This document shows positions 9,394 through 16,907 of a stretch of 64,000 nucleotides of DNA, piece after piece. The translations under genes were made by a program, and so were the position numbers. The notes beneath the pieces were generated by a model, which searched no databases, had not been told where the DNA came from, and saw only the letters and a program-made list of their open reading frames with translations. The DNA comes from Runella sp. MFBS21 (GTDB lineage: Bacteria; Bacteroidota; Bacteroidia; Cytophagales; Spirosomataceae). Positions within the stretch are counted from its first letter, which is position 1; each line of letters opens with the position of its first letter. The stretch spans positions 62,001-126,000 of the forward strand of contig NZ_JARNTW010000009.1 in NCBI RefSeq assembly GCF_029433105.1, in the 5' to 3' direction.

Positions 9394-9480
9394 TTAGATT
9401 TTTTCAAAAAAGCGAATCGAACCAAAAAACAAGGCAAAACACCCAACACCTGTGAGCAAAAGAGAGAGGAGCATAATCAT
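9394..9480 (-). CDS. 28-aa membrane peptide upstream of kdpF (FFEKI peptide)
   Basis: A 28-aa ORF starting at the ATG 9478-9480: one hydrophobic helix (MLLSLLLTGVGCFALFFG) followed by SIRFFEKI. It ends 4 bp before the kdpF start, so the two are tightly coupled. The frame stays open upstream to 9600, but a start there would lie upstream of the predicted promoter at 9516-9531. I recall small peptides with a similar FFEKI end beside kdpF in other Bacteroidota, but this needs a search. I infer a second small Kdp-associated subunit or leader peptide. Confidence 0.55.
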   Translation of the reverse strand: MIMLLSLLLTGVGCFALFFGSIRFFEKI

Positions 9481-9515
9481 AATGAATACTGTTTTGGTGA
9501 ATTGCTGATGAGAGA

Positions 9516-9531
9516 TGCCAAAGCTATGCCA
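9516..9531 (-). promoter_or_regulatory. Candidate sigma-54 promoter of the kdp operon
   Basis: On the minus strand the sequence reads TGGCATAGCTTTGGCA. Compared with TGGCAC-N5-TTGCA it keeps GG at -24 and GC at -12 with exact 10-nt spacing and two mismatches in the other positions. Transcription would begin near 9505, about 25 nt before the small ORF ATG at 9480. The adjacent upstream gene is a sigma-54 activator with GAFTGA. A short inverted repeat GACC-N5-GGTC (9586-9598) is a possible activator site. Caution: TAGCTTTG inside it also matches the TAnnTTTG housekeeping -7 box, though without a good -33 element. Confidence 0.6.
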
Positions 9532-9600
9532 CCAAAAAGAAAGAAAATGAAAGTACTTGTAAGACAAGATGTTGTGTGGGCTGAAGACCCGGAAGGTCAT

Positions 9601-9624
9601 AAAAAAAGCCTTCCATTTTGGAAG
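9601..9624 (-). terminator. Terminator of the NtrC-type regulator gene
   Basis: On the minus strand a CTTCCA/TGGAAG hairpin with a 3-nt loop is followed by GC and seven T. It lies 34 bp after the stop of the regulator at 9658-10989 and upstream of the predicted kdp promoter, so the regulator and the pump genes should be separate transcription units. Confidence 0.7.
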
Positions 9625-9657
9625 ACTAGGTTTTCATTTTGAAAAATTGACCAAAAA

Positions 9658-10989
9658 TCACAATCCGTACTCCTCGATTTTACGATAAAGTGTCGTAAGA
9701 CCAATACCTAGCAAACGGGCGGTTTCGGTTTTGTTGTGTTGAGTGTGAGCGAGCATCCATTGAATATGCCTTTTTTCTACTTCCGCCAAAGTAGCCACTC
9801 CTTGAATCGCATCCTCAAAACCAAATTGTAGTTCAAAGGGAAGTTCTTGCGGGGTTAGTTCGTTATTGTTGGCTAAGATGACGGCTCGTTCGATGATATT
9901 TTTGAGTTCGCGGATATTTCCTTTCCATTGATTTTGGCGGAGTTTATCCACAAAGCCTGTTGATAACTTAGGCATAGGGCGATTCATTTTGGCTGCATAT
10001 ATTTGAGCAAAATGTTGAGCTATCGCAGGAATGTCGTCGGGGCGTTGGCGAAGAGAGGGAAGGTTGATTTCAAAAACAGATAGTCGATAGTACAAATCTA
10101 AGCGAAAAAGACCTTTTTCGGCTTCGGCTTTGAGGTTGCGATTGGTGGCTGCTACAAAGCGTACATTGACTTGGGTGGGTTTGGTATCGCCTACTTTGTA
10201 AAAAGAATTGGTTTCCAGAACCCGCAAAAGTTTGGCTTGGAGTTCGAGCGTCATTTCGCCAATCTCATCCAAAAACAAAGTACCCCCGTGGGCTTCTTCC
10301 AACAATCCCTTTTTGTCTTTAAGCGCACCCGTAAAAGCACCAGCACGGTGGCCAAACAATTCGCTTTCTAAAATCTCACGGCTAAAAGCACTACAATTAA
10401 GAGCCACAAAAGATTTTTCGCGTCTTGGACTTTCTTGGTGAATCGCTTGAGCAAAAACTTCTTTGCCCGTGCCTGTTTCGCCCAACAACAAAACTGTAGT
10501 ATCCGTAACCGCCACTTTTTGGGCCAAGTGGAGGGCTTCTTTGATTACTTGAGAAGAGCCAATGACACTTCCAAACCCAAACTTCTGGCTTACTTTTTCT
10601 TCAAGGCGCTTTACTTTTTGCTGGAGTTCGGCTTTTTCTACCGCACGCGCTACGAGTGGTACAATTCGGTCGTTGTCGTCGCCTTTAGTAAGGTAGTCAA
10701 AAGCCCCATTTTTGACTGCTTGTACGCCATCGGCGATAGTGCCATAGGCTGTCAGCAGGATGATTTCTAGGAGAGGAAACTGAGTTTTGATTTGTTGGGT
10801 AAGGGCTACACCGTGCGCGTCAGGTAGTTTTACGTCACACACTACCACTTGAATATCTTGCTTTTCTAAAATCTGAAAGGCCGAACGGGCGTCGCCAGCC
10901 TCATTGACGTGGTATCCTTCCAGTTCCAAGATGCGCTTTAGCAACCCGCGTAACTTAATTTCATCATCAATGAGGAGAAGGTTTGCCAT
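9658..10989 (-). CDS. NtrC-family sigma-54-dependent response regulator, probable kdp activator
   Basis: 443 aa with three modules. The receiver domain (~1-120) has acidic pocket D8/D9 and phospho-acceptor Asp52 (VVVCDVKLPD). The AAA+ domain (~140-375) has Walker A GETGTGKE, the sigma-54 contact loop GAFTGA and Walker B GGTLFLDEIGEM. A C-terminal Fis-type helix-turn-helix (~400-443) ends in TARLLGIGLTTLYRKIEEYG. It occupies the place of KdpE, but KdpE is an OmpR-type winged-helix regulator that uses sigma-70. Its neighbours and the sigma-54-like site at 9516-9531 suggest it activates kdp after phosphorylation by the kinase at 286-1983. Confidence 0.93.
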   Translation of the reverse strand: MANLLLIDDEIKLRGLLKRILELEGYHVNEAGDARSAFQILEKQDIQVVVCDVKLPDAHGVALTQQIKTQFPLLEIILLTAYGTIADGVQAVKNGAFDYLTKGDDNDRIVPLVARAVEKAELQQKVKRLEEKVSQKFGFGSVIGSSQVIKEALHLAQKVAVTDTTVLLLGETGTGKEVFAQAIHQESPRREKSFVALNCSAFSREILESELFGHRAGAFTGALKDKKGLLEEAHGGTLFLDEIGEMTLELQAKLLRVLETNSFYKVGDTKPTQVNVRFVAATNRNLKAEAEKGLFRLDLYYRLSVFEINLPSLRQRPDDIPAIAQHFAQIYAAKMNRPMPKLSTGFVDKLRQNQWKGNIRELKNIIERAVILANNNELTPQELPFELQFGFEDAIQGVATLAEVEKRHIQWMLAHTQHNKTETARLLGIGLTTLYRKIEEYGL

Positions 10990-11085
10990 GGAGCGTTTGT
11001 TATCGTGGGTAACTAAGCAAGATTAATTGATACACTAAGTGTTGTCTTCTAACCCTAGCCTTTAGACTAATAAGGATATAACGAG

Positions 11086-11136
11086 GGCTTTAGCCCTGAT
11101 TTTTCGAGGATAAGGTCAAAAATCAGGGCTAAAGCC
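11086..11136. repeat. Perfect 19-bp inverted repeat (large hairpin)
   Basis: Arms 11086-11104 (GGCTTTAGCCCTGATTTTT) and 11118-11136 are perfect complements with a 13-nt loop. It lies between the 3' end of galU and the 5' end of the sigma-54 activator gene, both on the minus strand. It could be a galU terminator or a dispersed palindromic element; no other copy was seen in this window. Confidence 0.65.
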
Positions 11137-11162
11137 TGTTGGTTCTTGTCCCCCCTCTAAAG

Positions 11163-11191
11163 TCAAACCGCCGAAGCGGCATGGGGTTTGA
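11163..11191. repeat. Nested inverted repeat
   Basis: Outer arms TCAAACC (11163-11169) and GGTTTGA (11185-11191) enclose an inner GCCG-AAG-CGGC hairpin (11170-11180). It follows the 19-bp inverted repeat and may belong to the same intergenic element. Function unknown. Confidence 0.4.
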
Positions 11192-11295
11192 TAATGGTGG
11201 GGGTATGGTATCACAAAATCCTAATTAATTATGTCATTAAGTTTTTGATATTCAACACAGTTAACATTGCTTAGTTCGGATAACGATTAACATTA

Positions 11296-12168
11296 TTATA
11301 CGTCATATTCTGCCAATGTCTCTTTCAAAAACTTCAAGAAAGGAGCAGAAAACTCTTTGCGTTTGAGCGCAAACTTCACGGTGGTTTTCAAAAAATCAAG
11401 TTTATTGCCAATATCATGACGCTCTCCTTCGATACGGTGAGCGTAGATACTTTCGCGGCGGAGCAAGATTTGGAATGAATCTGTTAGCTGAATTTCGCCA
11501 CCTTTTCCTTTGCCAGTTTGCTCAATAGCCGTAAAAATTTCGGGCGATAAAATATAGCGACCAGCGATTGCCAAATTAGAGGGCGCAGATTCGATTGAAG
11601 GCTTTTCGATGAGCGCATCTAGTTGCATGATTGTGTCGCTCAAAGCAGTACCCCCTACGATTCCGTAGCGATTTACTTTCTCACGTGGTACGGTTTCTAC
11701 CGCAATCACCGTACTTTGGTATTGCTCATAGGTATCGATGAGTTGTTGAGTCACCGGAATCACCGAATCCATGATAGTGTCTCCTAGAAGTACAGCAAAT
11801 GGCTCATTACCAACGTGTTGTTTGGCATAGTAAATAGCATCACCAAGACCATTGGTTTCGCGTTGCCGAACATAATGGATGTTGGCCATGTCTGACAAGC
11901 GGCGCATTTCATTCCAGAGAAGTTCGTCGTGTTTTTCTTCCAGCTTAGCTTCTAGCTCCACATTGCGGTCAAAATGGTCTTCAATGGCACGTTTGCCACG
12001 GCCAGTAATAATCAAAATATCTTCGATGCCCGAATCCACCGCTTCTTGCACTACGTACTGAATAGTGGGCGTGTCGATGATAGGGAGCATCTCTTTAGGT
12101 TGAGATTTGGTAGCAGGCAAGAAACGAGTACCTAGACCTGCTGCGGGTATAACGGCTTTACGAATCAT
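11296..12168 (-). CDS. galU: UTP-glucose-1-phosphate uridylyltransferase GalU
   Basis: 290 aa, normal bacterial GalU length. The N-terminal nucleotidyl-transferase signature PAAGLGTRFLPATKSQPKEM is complete. IDTPTIQYVVQEAV, LGDTIMDS and the late ALIEKP and GEIQLTDS blocks are also present. The enzyme makes UDP-glucose from UTP and glucose-1-phosphate, the donor for envelope glycans, and could supply the glycosyltransferases at 34.5-40.6 kb. It is preceded on the same strand by a PIN toxin-antitoxin pair, 15 bp away, which looks unrelated. Confidence 0.95.
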   Translation of the reverse strand: MIRKAVIPAAGLGTRFLPATKSQPKEMLPIIDTPTIQYVVQEAVDSGIEDILIITGRGKRAIEDHFDRNVELEAKLEEKHDELLWNEMRRLSDMANIHYVRQRETNGLGDAIYYAKQHVGNEPFAVLLGDTIMDSVIPVTQQLIDTYEQYQSTVIAVETVPREKVNRYGIVGGTALSDTIMQLDALIEKPSIESAPSNLAIAGRYILSPEIFTAIEQTGKGKGGEIQLTDSFQILLRRESIYAHRIEGERHDIGNKLDFLKTTVKFALKRKEFSAPFLKFLKETLAEYDV

Positions 12169-12183
12169 GTGGGGAAAAGGGCA

Positions 12184-12594
12184 CTAAGCCCAATTTATTA
12201 TTGTCTTAAATTCTTTTGGTTTTACAACTTTAAGATTTGGGAAACTGATTTCTTTAAAAATATTAAAATGACGGTCATAACTAACTAAACAATATGCATT
12301 TGTGGATATTGCTAAATCTGAAAACTTATTGTCATCAGGGTCCTCACTAATGAGATTCCAACGAAATGCAGGTTCTGCTAAAATCACATTAGGAGCTGCT
12401 GTTAAGATATTTACTACCAGATTTGCGGTCTCTACTGAGTAAAATTCAGCTAGTTTTTCATGATATTCATTTAAAATTTCAGTGCTAACAACCCATTCAA
12501 AAACTTCCATTTTGAAGGCATCATAAATAAACCTTTCGAAATTGCTTTTTTTGAGTGTGGCGCATAGCATATTGGTATCAATAACTACTCTCAT
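12184..12594 (-). CDS. PIN-domain toxin of a toxin-antitoxin pair
   Basis: 136 aa PIN-domain protein of the COG1569-like putative toxin group. Acidic metal-binding residues are in place: D6 in VVIDTNML, the central E of STEILNEYHEKL, and late acidic residues in SEDPDDNKFSDLAI with a following YDRHF. Such proteins are usually Mg-dependent ribonucleases. Its ATG overlaps the stop of the upstream small gene (ATGA, 12591-12594), the usual toxin-antitoxin coupling. The RNA target is unknown. Confidence 0.82.
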   Translation of the reverse strand: MRVVIDTNMLCATLKKSNFERFIYDAFKMEVFEWVVSTEILNEYHEKLAEFYSVETANLVVNILTAAPNVILAEPAFRWNLISEDPDDNKFSDLAISTNAYCLVSYDRHFNIFKEISFPNLKVVKPKEFKTIINWA

Positions 12595-12821
12595 TTTATA
12601 GTAGCAGTCCTTTGGTTTTGATTACGCAGTTTATCAAAGTCTTGGTCAGTAATGTTTTTCTCTTTGACTACTTTTTCAATTTCATCATCCAACTCCTCTG
12701 TCAAAAATCTAACTAGAGCTCGTTTAATTTTGAGCGTTTGCTCTTCAGTCATAGGTCGCGAAAACATCCTAAGGAGGCTGATTTGAATTTCATTCAGGGG
12801 AATATTTTCAACAGTTTTCAT
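12591..12821 (-). CDS. Putative antitoxin partner of the PIN toxin
   Basis: 76 aa if started at the ATG 12819-12821 (MKTVENIPLNEIQ). An in-frame upstream start at 12854 would lie above the probable -7 box at 12843-12850, so I prefer the shorter form. The protein is charged and helical (FLTEELDDEIEKVVKEKN) with no clear DNA-binding motif, typical of small antitoxins that wrap PIN toxins. It overlaps the toxin start by four bases. Function inferred from arrangement. Confidence 0.7.
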   Translation of the reverse strand: MKTVENIPLNEIQISLLRMFSRPMTEEQTLKIKRALVRFLTEELDDEIEKVVKEKNITDQDFDKLRNQNQRTATIK

Positions 12822-12842
12822 AAGTGCAAATTGTATTTTAAG

Positions 12843-12850
12843 CAAAAATA
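12843..12850 (-). promoter_or_regulatory. -7 box of the PIN toxin-antitoxin pair
   Basis: On the minus strand TATTTTTG is an exact TAnnTTTG element, 21 bp before the antitoxin ATG at 12821. No good -33 TTTG was found. It lies between the M28 peptidase stop and the antitoxin, so the cassette can be transcribed independently. Confidence 0.4.
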
Positions 12851-12865
12851 ACAAAATTCACTTGT

Positions 12866-14359
12866 TTATTTTCCATACAATGCTTTGGCAGCGGGCTCAT
12901 ATTTGTCGCCTGCTACCCAATAAGGCGTAATGGGCTTATTGGCAATAAGGCGGGCCGCATAGGCGAAAGATTGACAAAACTTGAGCAAATAATCGAAATC
13001 TACCGACTCTGGATTGTCAGCGGCTTGGTGATAATATTGGGCAATTTCGCCGTCGAAGCTTTTGAAACCTGGCGCAAAATCAGGAGCTGGAATGCCCTTG
13101 GCTGCTAAATTGACATTGTCGGAGCGGTCAAAAAGGTTTTGTTCGGGAGCAGGGTCGGCAAAAACACCAAGTCCGAAAGCTTTACAAGCAGCTTCGATTT
13201 CGGTATTGCAGTTGGTACGATTGAGTCCAATCACCGATACTATCGAACGGTCGCCTACGCCTGCGCCATCGCTGTTGAGATTGAATACGCATTGTTTGAG
13301 AGGTACAAGCGGGTGCTCTGAATAGTATTTACTTCCCAAAAGACCAACCTCCTCGGCGGTATATCCTATCAAAAGAATTGAGCGTTTAGTAGGTTTTAGC
13401 GTGAGGGTTTTGGCGGCGGTAAGCATAGCTACCGTACCGAAGGCATTGTCGCGCGCACCGTTGAAAATACTATCGGCAGCGGTGTAGGTATTGCCACCCT
13501 TTTTACCCATGCCCACGTGATCGAAGTGAGCACTTACCACAATGTACTCATTTTTGAGTACGGGATCGGTACCTTCTATCAATCCTACCACATTGTAAGA
13601 CATTACATTTTGCTGGGCGCGACCACTAGTGCGGAAAGTGGCCGAAGTCGCCCCATTTTTAAACAAATCCACGTACTTTTTTTGTTGGCCATTGACCCAA
13701 ATGTGAGGCGTACCGCTAGCAGCAGTGCCTAAGCTCAGTTTTTCGTTGCCAAAATAGCGCGACGCAAAACCCCACGGAATTTGGGCTGTAAACAATTCAA
13801 TCAACAATGCCGCTCCTTTTTCAGTGGCGAGCTTGCGTTTTTCGTTGGAGGCCGCAAATATCTCTTGGGGTGTTTTGGATTCGGGCGTGCCTACTTGTGC
13901 TACTACGATTTTGCCTTTGACGTCTTTGGTGTAGTCGGCTGCTTGGCCGTATCCTACAAATACTACATCGGCGCTAAAATCGACAGCATCACTACCCAAA
14001 ATCACAAATTCTTTTCCTACGTTTAAGGTATCACCGTTGGCAATCAATACTCCTTCTTTTGCCATTTTCTGAAGTACAAACGGCACCGGCTGCAAATAAT
14101 CAGCTTGTCCTGTCACTGGCTTGACACCTAAAAAGCGAAACTGCTCGGCTAGATAACGTGCCGCTACCAGATTGCCCTGCTCGCCCGTACGACGGCCTTG
14201 CAGCTCGTCGGAGGCCAGAAAACGCATGTTTAGTTCAACTTCGGCTTTTTGAATCTGTGATTCAGGGAGCTTTTTGATAGATTGGGCAGCAGCCGACAAA
14301 CTCACACAAGCGGCGATAAGAGTGGTAGCAAGAAGTGATTTTGGGGAGTATTTCAACAT
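12866..14359 (-). CDS. Secreted M28-family metallopeptidase
   Basis: 497 aa with a signal peptide (LLATTLIAACVSLSAAAQ). After an N-terminal region and a PA-like insert (~110-250) comes the M28 zinc peptidase core. Zinc ligands are visible: VSAHFDHVG (His, Asp), ARDNAFGT (Asp), YTAEEVGLLG (catalytic Glu pair), NLNSDGAG (Asp) and late QYYHQAADN (His). It is probably a periplasmic or surface aminopeptidase. It ends 13 bp before thrB would begin on the same strand, but the products are unrelated. Confidence 0.93.
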   Translation of the reverse strand: MLKYSPKSLLATTLIAACVSLSAAAQSIKKLPESQIQKAEVELNMRFLASDELQGRRTGEQGNLVAARYLAEQFRFLGVKPVTGQADYLQPVPFVLQKMAKEGVLIANGDTLNVGKEFVILGSDAVDFSADVVFVGYGQAADYTKDVKGKIVVAQVGTPESKTPQEIFAASNEKRKLATEKGAALLIELFTAQIPWGFASRYFGNEKLSLGTAASGTPHIWVNGQQKKYVDLFKNGATSATFRTSGRAQQNVMSYNVVGLIEGTDPVLKNEYIVVSAHFDHVGMGKKGGNTYTAADSIFNGARDNAFGTVAMLTAAKTLTLKPTKRSILLIGYTAEEVGLLGSKYYSEHPLVPLKQCVFNLNSDGAGVGDRSIVSVIGLNRTNCNTEIEAACKAFGLGVFADPAPEQNLFDRSDNVNLAAKGIPAPDFAPGFKSFDGEIAQYYHQAADNPESVDFDYLLKFCQSFAYAARLIANKPITPYWVAGDKYEPAAKALYGK

Positions 14360-14371
14360 GATGAAGTGATT

Positions 14372-15307
14372 TTAGGCAGTTTCAAGGATTTTTGGGCCTT
14401 GCTGATTGATTTGTGAAACATAGCTTTTGGTCGTAATGCCCACGCTTCCAAAGGCTTCGCTCATGGCTTGTGCCACTCTGCTGGCGGTTTCTTGCCCACG
14501 ACTCAAGGCAAACATGGATGGCCCTGCTCCAGAAATGCTACATCCCAATGCGCCGCTGTTGAGGGCGGCTTGTTTTACGTGATCAAATTCGGGAATGAGA
14601 ATAGAACGAACAGGCTCAATGATGACATCGACCATCGAACGACTCACCAAATCATAATCTTCTTGCATCAATCCCGCTATGAGCCCTGCTACGTTGCCCA
14701 TTTGAGAAATGGTATTTTTGAGAGATACCTCATTGCGCAAGATATAACGGGCGTCTTTGGTATTGACCTCTACATCGGGATGAACAAGGGTACAATACAG
14801 CTCGTCGGGGACTTTGACTTTGAAAACATCCAAAGGGGCGTAGCTCCTAATCACCACAAAACCTCCCAAAAGTGCCGGGCCTACGTTGTCGGCATGGGCG
14901 GCACCACAAGCGATACGCTCGCCTTCCATGGCAAAAGGAAGGAGCTGAGTTTGGGTAAGTGGGCGACCAAAAAGCTCATTGATGGCAAAAATCCCTACCA
15001 CCGAACTCGCCGAGCTTGAGCCCATTCCGCTACCAAGCGGCATGTTTTTGTGAAGAATCACCTCTACGCCTTGGGTAGCACCAATATGCTCCAAAAATTT
15101 GAGCATTACGACCGTTACGGCATTGCGCTCAGGCTCCCGTGGAAGGCGACCGTCGTCACCGATAATGTCTTTGATAATGACCCCGGGCTGGTCGAGTTTA
15201 CGCAGCTCCACGATGTCGCCAGGTTGGTCAAGCGCAAAACCAAAAATATCAAACCCACAAGCTACGTTGGCCACGGTAGCTGGGGCAAAAGCTTTGATGT
15301 AATTCAT
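14372..15307 (-). CDS. thrB: Homoserine kinase ThrB
   Basis: 311 aa GHMP kinase. The N-terminal KAFAPATVANVACGFDIFG and the phosphate-binding loop PLGSGMGSSSASSVVG match homoserine kinase, and the C-terminal SISGAGPSMFAL block is present. It phosphorylates L-homoserine in threonine synthesis. No other thr genes flank it in this window, so it is not in the usual thrABC arrangement. It is divergent from the toxin gene at 15403. Confidence 0.95.
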   Translation of the reverse strand: MNYIKAFAPATVANVACGFDIFGFALDQPGDIVELRKLDQPGVIIKDIIGDDGRLPREPERNAVTVVMLKFLEHIGATQGVEVILHKNMPLGSGMGSSSASSVVGIFAINELFGRPLTQTQLLPFAMEGERIACGAAHADNVGPALLGGFVVIRSYAPLDVFKVKVPDELYCTLVHPDVEVNTKDARYILRNEVSLKNTISQMGNVAGLIAGLMQEDYDLVSRSMVDVIIEPVRSILIPEFDHVKQAALNSGALGCSISGAGPSMFALSRGQETASRVAQAMSEAFGSVGITTKSYVSQINQQGPKILETA

Positions 15308-15402
15308 TTGTCAATCAATCAGATGAGAAGGCGGAATGATAATTTGACAAAAGTACATAAAAACCCTAAAAAACAGAATGACTTCAAAAGCCGTGCTGTG
15401 AA

Positions 15403-15828
15403 ATGCAGAATGATGTAAAAGTAGAGGGCGAAGCCGATACTAAAGGTTGGTCGGATATGACTTTCGTAAATACAAGCGAAGCTCACCATATTATACCAGA
15501 AAGTATTCTGGGAACAAATACACGCCTAGCTGTTCTTATAGAGTGGGATAAAGGAAAAATTTTTAATTTTATCGGTGGTGACAATGGCTTGATGATGCTC
15601 CCCGTCCATAATGGAATAGGGCATCATTCAAATTCTCCTACCTATGCAGGACAGATTGATAATAAGATAAATGCTATAATGGCCAAATACGATTTAAAAA
15701 AAGAAGATGATAAGGGAAAAGCGTTAGAAGCTATTAAGAAATTTGTCGAAAATGTAAAAAAAGAAATCGTGGACGATTGTATTGAAAAAAATCGATCTTT
15801 AAACACCCTATCTATTAAGTCACAATAA
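15403..15828 (+). CDS. Orphan AHH-type nuclease toxin domain
   Basis: 141 aa with the motif EAHHIIPESI (28-35 region), then GGDNGLMMLPVHNGIGHHS, the pattern of AHH/HNH-superfamily nuclease tips of polymorphic toxins. The rest is helical. There is no signal peptide or trafficking domain, and a TGA at 15379-15381 closes the frame just upstream, so this is a free-standing toxin tip rather than the end of a large effector. The next gene, 10 bp on, looks like its immunity protein. It may be a displaced toxin cassette or a solitary nuclease. Confidence 0.65.
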   Translation: MQNDVKVEGEADTKGWSDMTFVNTSEAHHIIPESILGTNTRLAVLIEWDKGKIFNFIGGDNGLMMLPVHNGIGHHSNSPTYAGQIDNKINAIMAKYDLKKEDDKGKALEAIKKFVENVKKEIVDDCIEKNRSLNTLSIKSQ

Positions 15829-15838
15829 CTATTCTCTC

Positions 15839-16585
15839 ATGAAATATTACAAATTCTCAGCCGCTAGTTGGCAAACTAAAGGGAAGAAAAGACGAGCCCA
15901 TCCTTATGCCCAAACCGCTCCCGGCTCAATTGCGGCCCATACCTATCGCACCGGAAGATTCCCTGTCACTAGTTGGCCTCAGTTTGCTATGTTTGACAAT
16001 CCCCCTGTGTTTGACCATTTTATTTTAAGAGATGTATTGATGCGCAATTATAGATACAACTGGGATTTACTCGATTTATATTACTTATCGCAGGAATTGA
16101 CTGCGGTTATTGGCTATTTGGTATCGCCAAAATTGAAAAGTATTATGGAAAAGTTTGCTATTTATCAACCTTGTCAGTTTTACTCGGCTAAATTATTGTA
16201 TAAAAACAATTTTTTAGACTACTACCTTTTTCAATTAGGGAGTCACTTACCGATAGATTACGCCCGCAGTAAATACAAAGTAAGGTATGAAGACAATCAA
16301 AAAGAGCCTGTAGAAGAACCCGCAAGCATACATGTAGGTAGTGAGATTGGAATATTAGATAGAGCCTCTTTTTTTGTAAAAATGGATGAATGCAGGGAAA
16401 GTAATCAAGAATTGCTTTTTTTCGAAAAAGTAATCAACGAATTACCGGACTTGGCTATGCTTGATGGCGAGGTTATTATCAGTAGTCCAATGAAAGAAGC
16501 CTTAGAGGAAGCCAATATTTCGGGTATTTGGTATGAGGAGTTCGGTGGTTTTACCGTTCATTTTCTTCCTCCCCCAACTGTATGA
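15839..16585 (+). CDS. Imm11/DUF1629-like putative immunity protein
   Basis: 248 aa, soluble, no signal peptide. The middle and C-terminal parts (GYLVSPKLKSIMEKFAI, VIISSPMKEALEEANISGI) resemble the Imm11/DUF1629 immunity family, where a 'VS..LK..le' segment and 'S..LKEA.e.agitGi' are conserved. It follows the AHH nuclease ORF by 10 bp on the same strand. I infer cytoplasmic protection against that nuclease. Family assignment from memory of motifs, not a search. Confidence 0.55.
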   Translation: MKYYKFSAASWQTKGKKRRAHPYAQTAPGSIAAHTYRTGRFPVTSWPQFAMFDNPPVFDHFILRDVLMRNYRYNWDLLDLYYLSQELTAVIGYLVSPKLKSIMEKFAIYQPCQFYSAKLLYKNNFLDYYLFQLGSHLPIDYARSKYKVRYEDNQKEPVEEPASIHVGSEIGILDRASFFVKMDECRESNQELLFFEKVINELPDLAMLDGEVIISSPMKEALEEANISGIWYEEFGGFTVHFLPPPTV

Positions 16586-16773
16586 TAGCCTCAATCTGTA
16601 GTCTTTTTCTCAAAAGTAAAAAAGACGAATTTGGATTTTTGACACATGATGCAAATAGGTTTTAAAATCAGCTACTGCAAATAGGTCTGTGGGACATAGA
16701 ACATGGTGTAGAATTATTATCCTTCTTCTAGTAAGTGTAAAAACCATAACAGCTTCATTATCAAGTTATATAT

Positions 16774-16791
16774 ATTCGATAAAAGTCGAAT
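16774..16791. promoter_or_regulatory. Inverted repeat, possible operator
   Basis: ATTCGA (16774-16779) and TCGAAT (16786-16791) are separated by 6 bp, a shape that would suit a dimeric regulator. It lies about 43 bp upstream of the predicted -33 element of the secreted-protein genes. Confidence 0.3.
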
Positions 16792-16833
16792 AACAAACTT
16801 TTACATTTCGTTTACATTCTTTTACGGGAAAAA

Positions 16834-16865
16834 TTTAGAAGATTTTGTGGGTGAAAATACCTTTG
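16834..16865 (+). promoter_or_regulatory. Bacteroidota-type promoter of the secreted-protein genes
   Basis: Exact TAnnTTTG -7 element TACCTTTG at 16858-16865, with TTTA (one off TTTG) 20 bp upstream at 16834-16837. Predicted transcription start ~35 bp before the ATG at 16908. Confidence 0.5.
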
Positions 16866-16907
16866 TCAACATCAAAGAAGTAAACACCTATAAACAACTT
16901 AAAAAGA

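Larger units (their letters stand above)
10990..11295. other. 306-bp gene-free stretch with two inverted repeats
   Basis: No ORF worth reporting. It holds the large 19-bp inverted repeat at 11086-11136 and a nested repeat at 11163-11191, then an AT-rich stretch before the end of galU. Since the regulator gene reads away from here and galU ends here, the region should contain the regulator promoter and the galU terminator. Confidence 0.5.
16586..16907. other. 322-bp gene-free stretch with an inverted repeat and a promoter
   Basis: AT-rich, no credible gene. A 60-codon frame at 16847-17029 runs through the following signal-peptide gene and is a shadow. The stretch holds the ATTCGA-N6-TCGAAT repeat (16774-16791) and the promoter at 16834-16865. 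Confidence 0.5.

Noticed and set aside
9516-9531. Housekeeping promoter in the same place as the sigma-54 site
   Set aside because: TAGCTTTG matches the -7 consensus but has no TTTG at the proper distance. The sigma-54 reading has both conserved dinucleotides with exact spacing and an adjacent activator; it is still only a prediction.
9394-9600. 68-aa version of the FFEKI peptide starting at 9600
   Set aside because: Its start lies above the predicted kdp promoter, and its N-terminal part shows no conserved feature; the 28-aa form has a compact helix plus tail.
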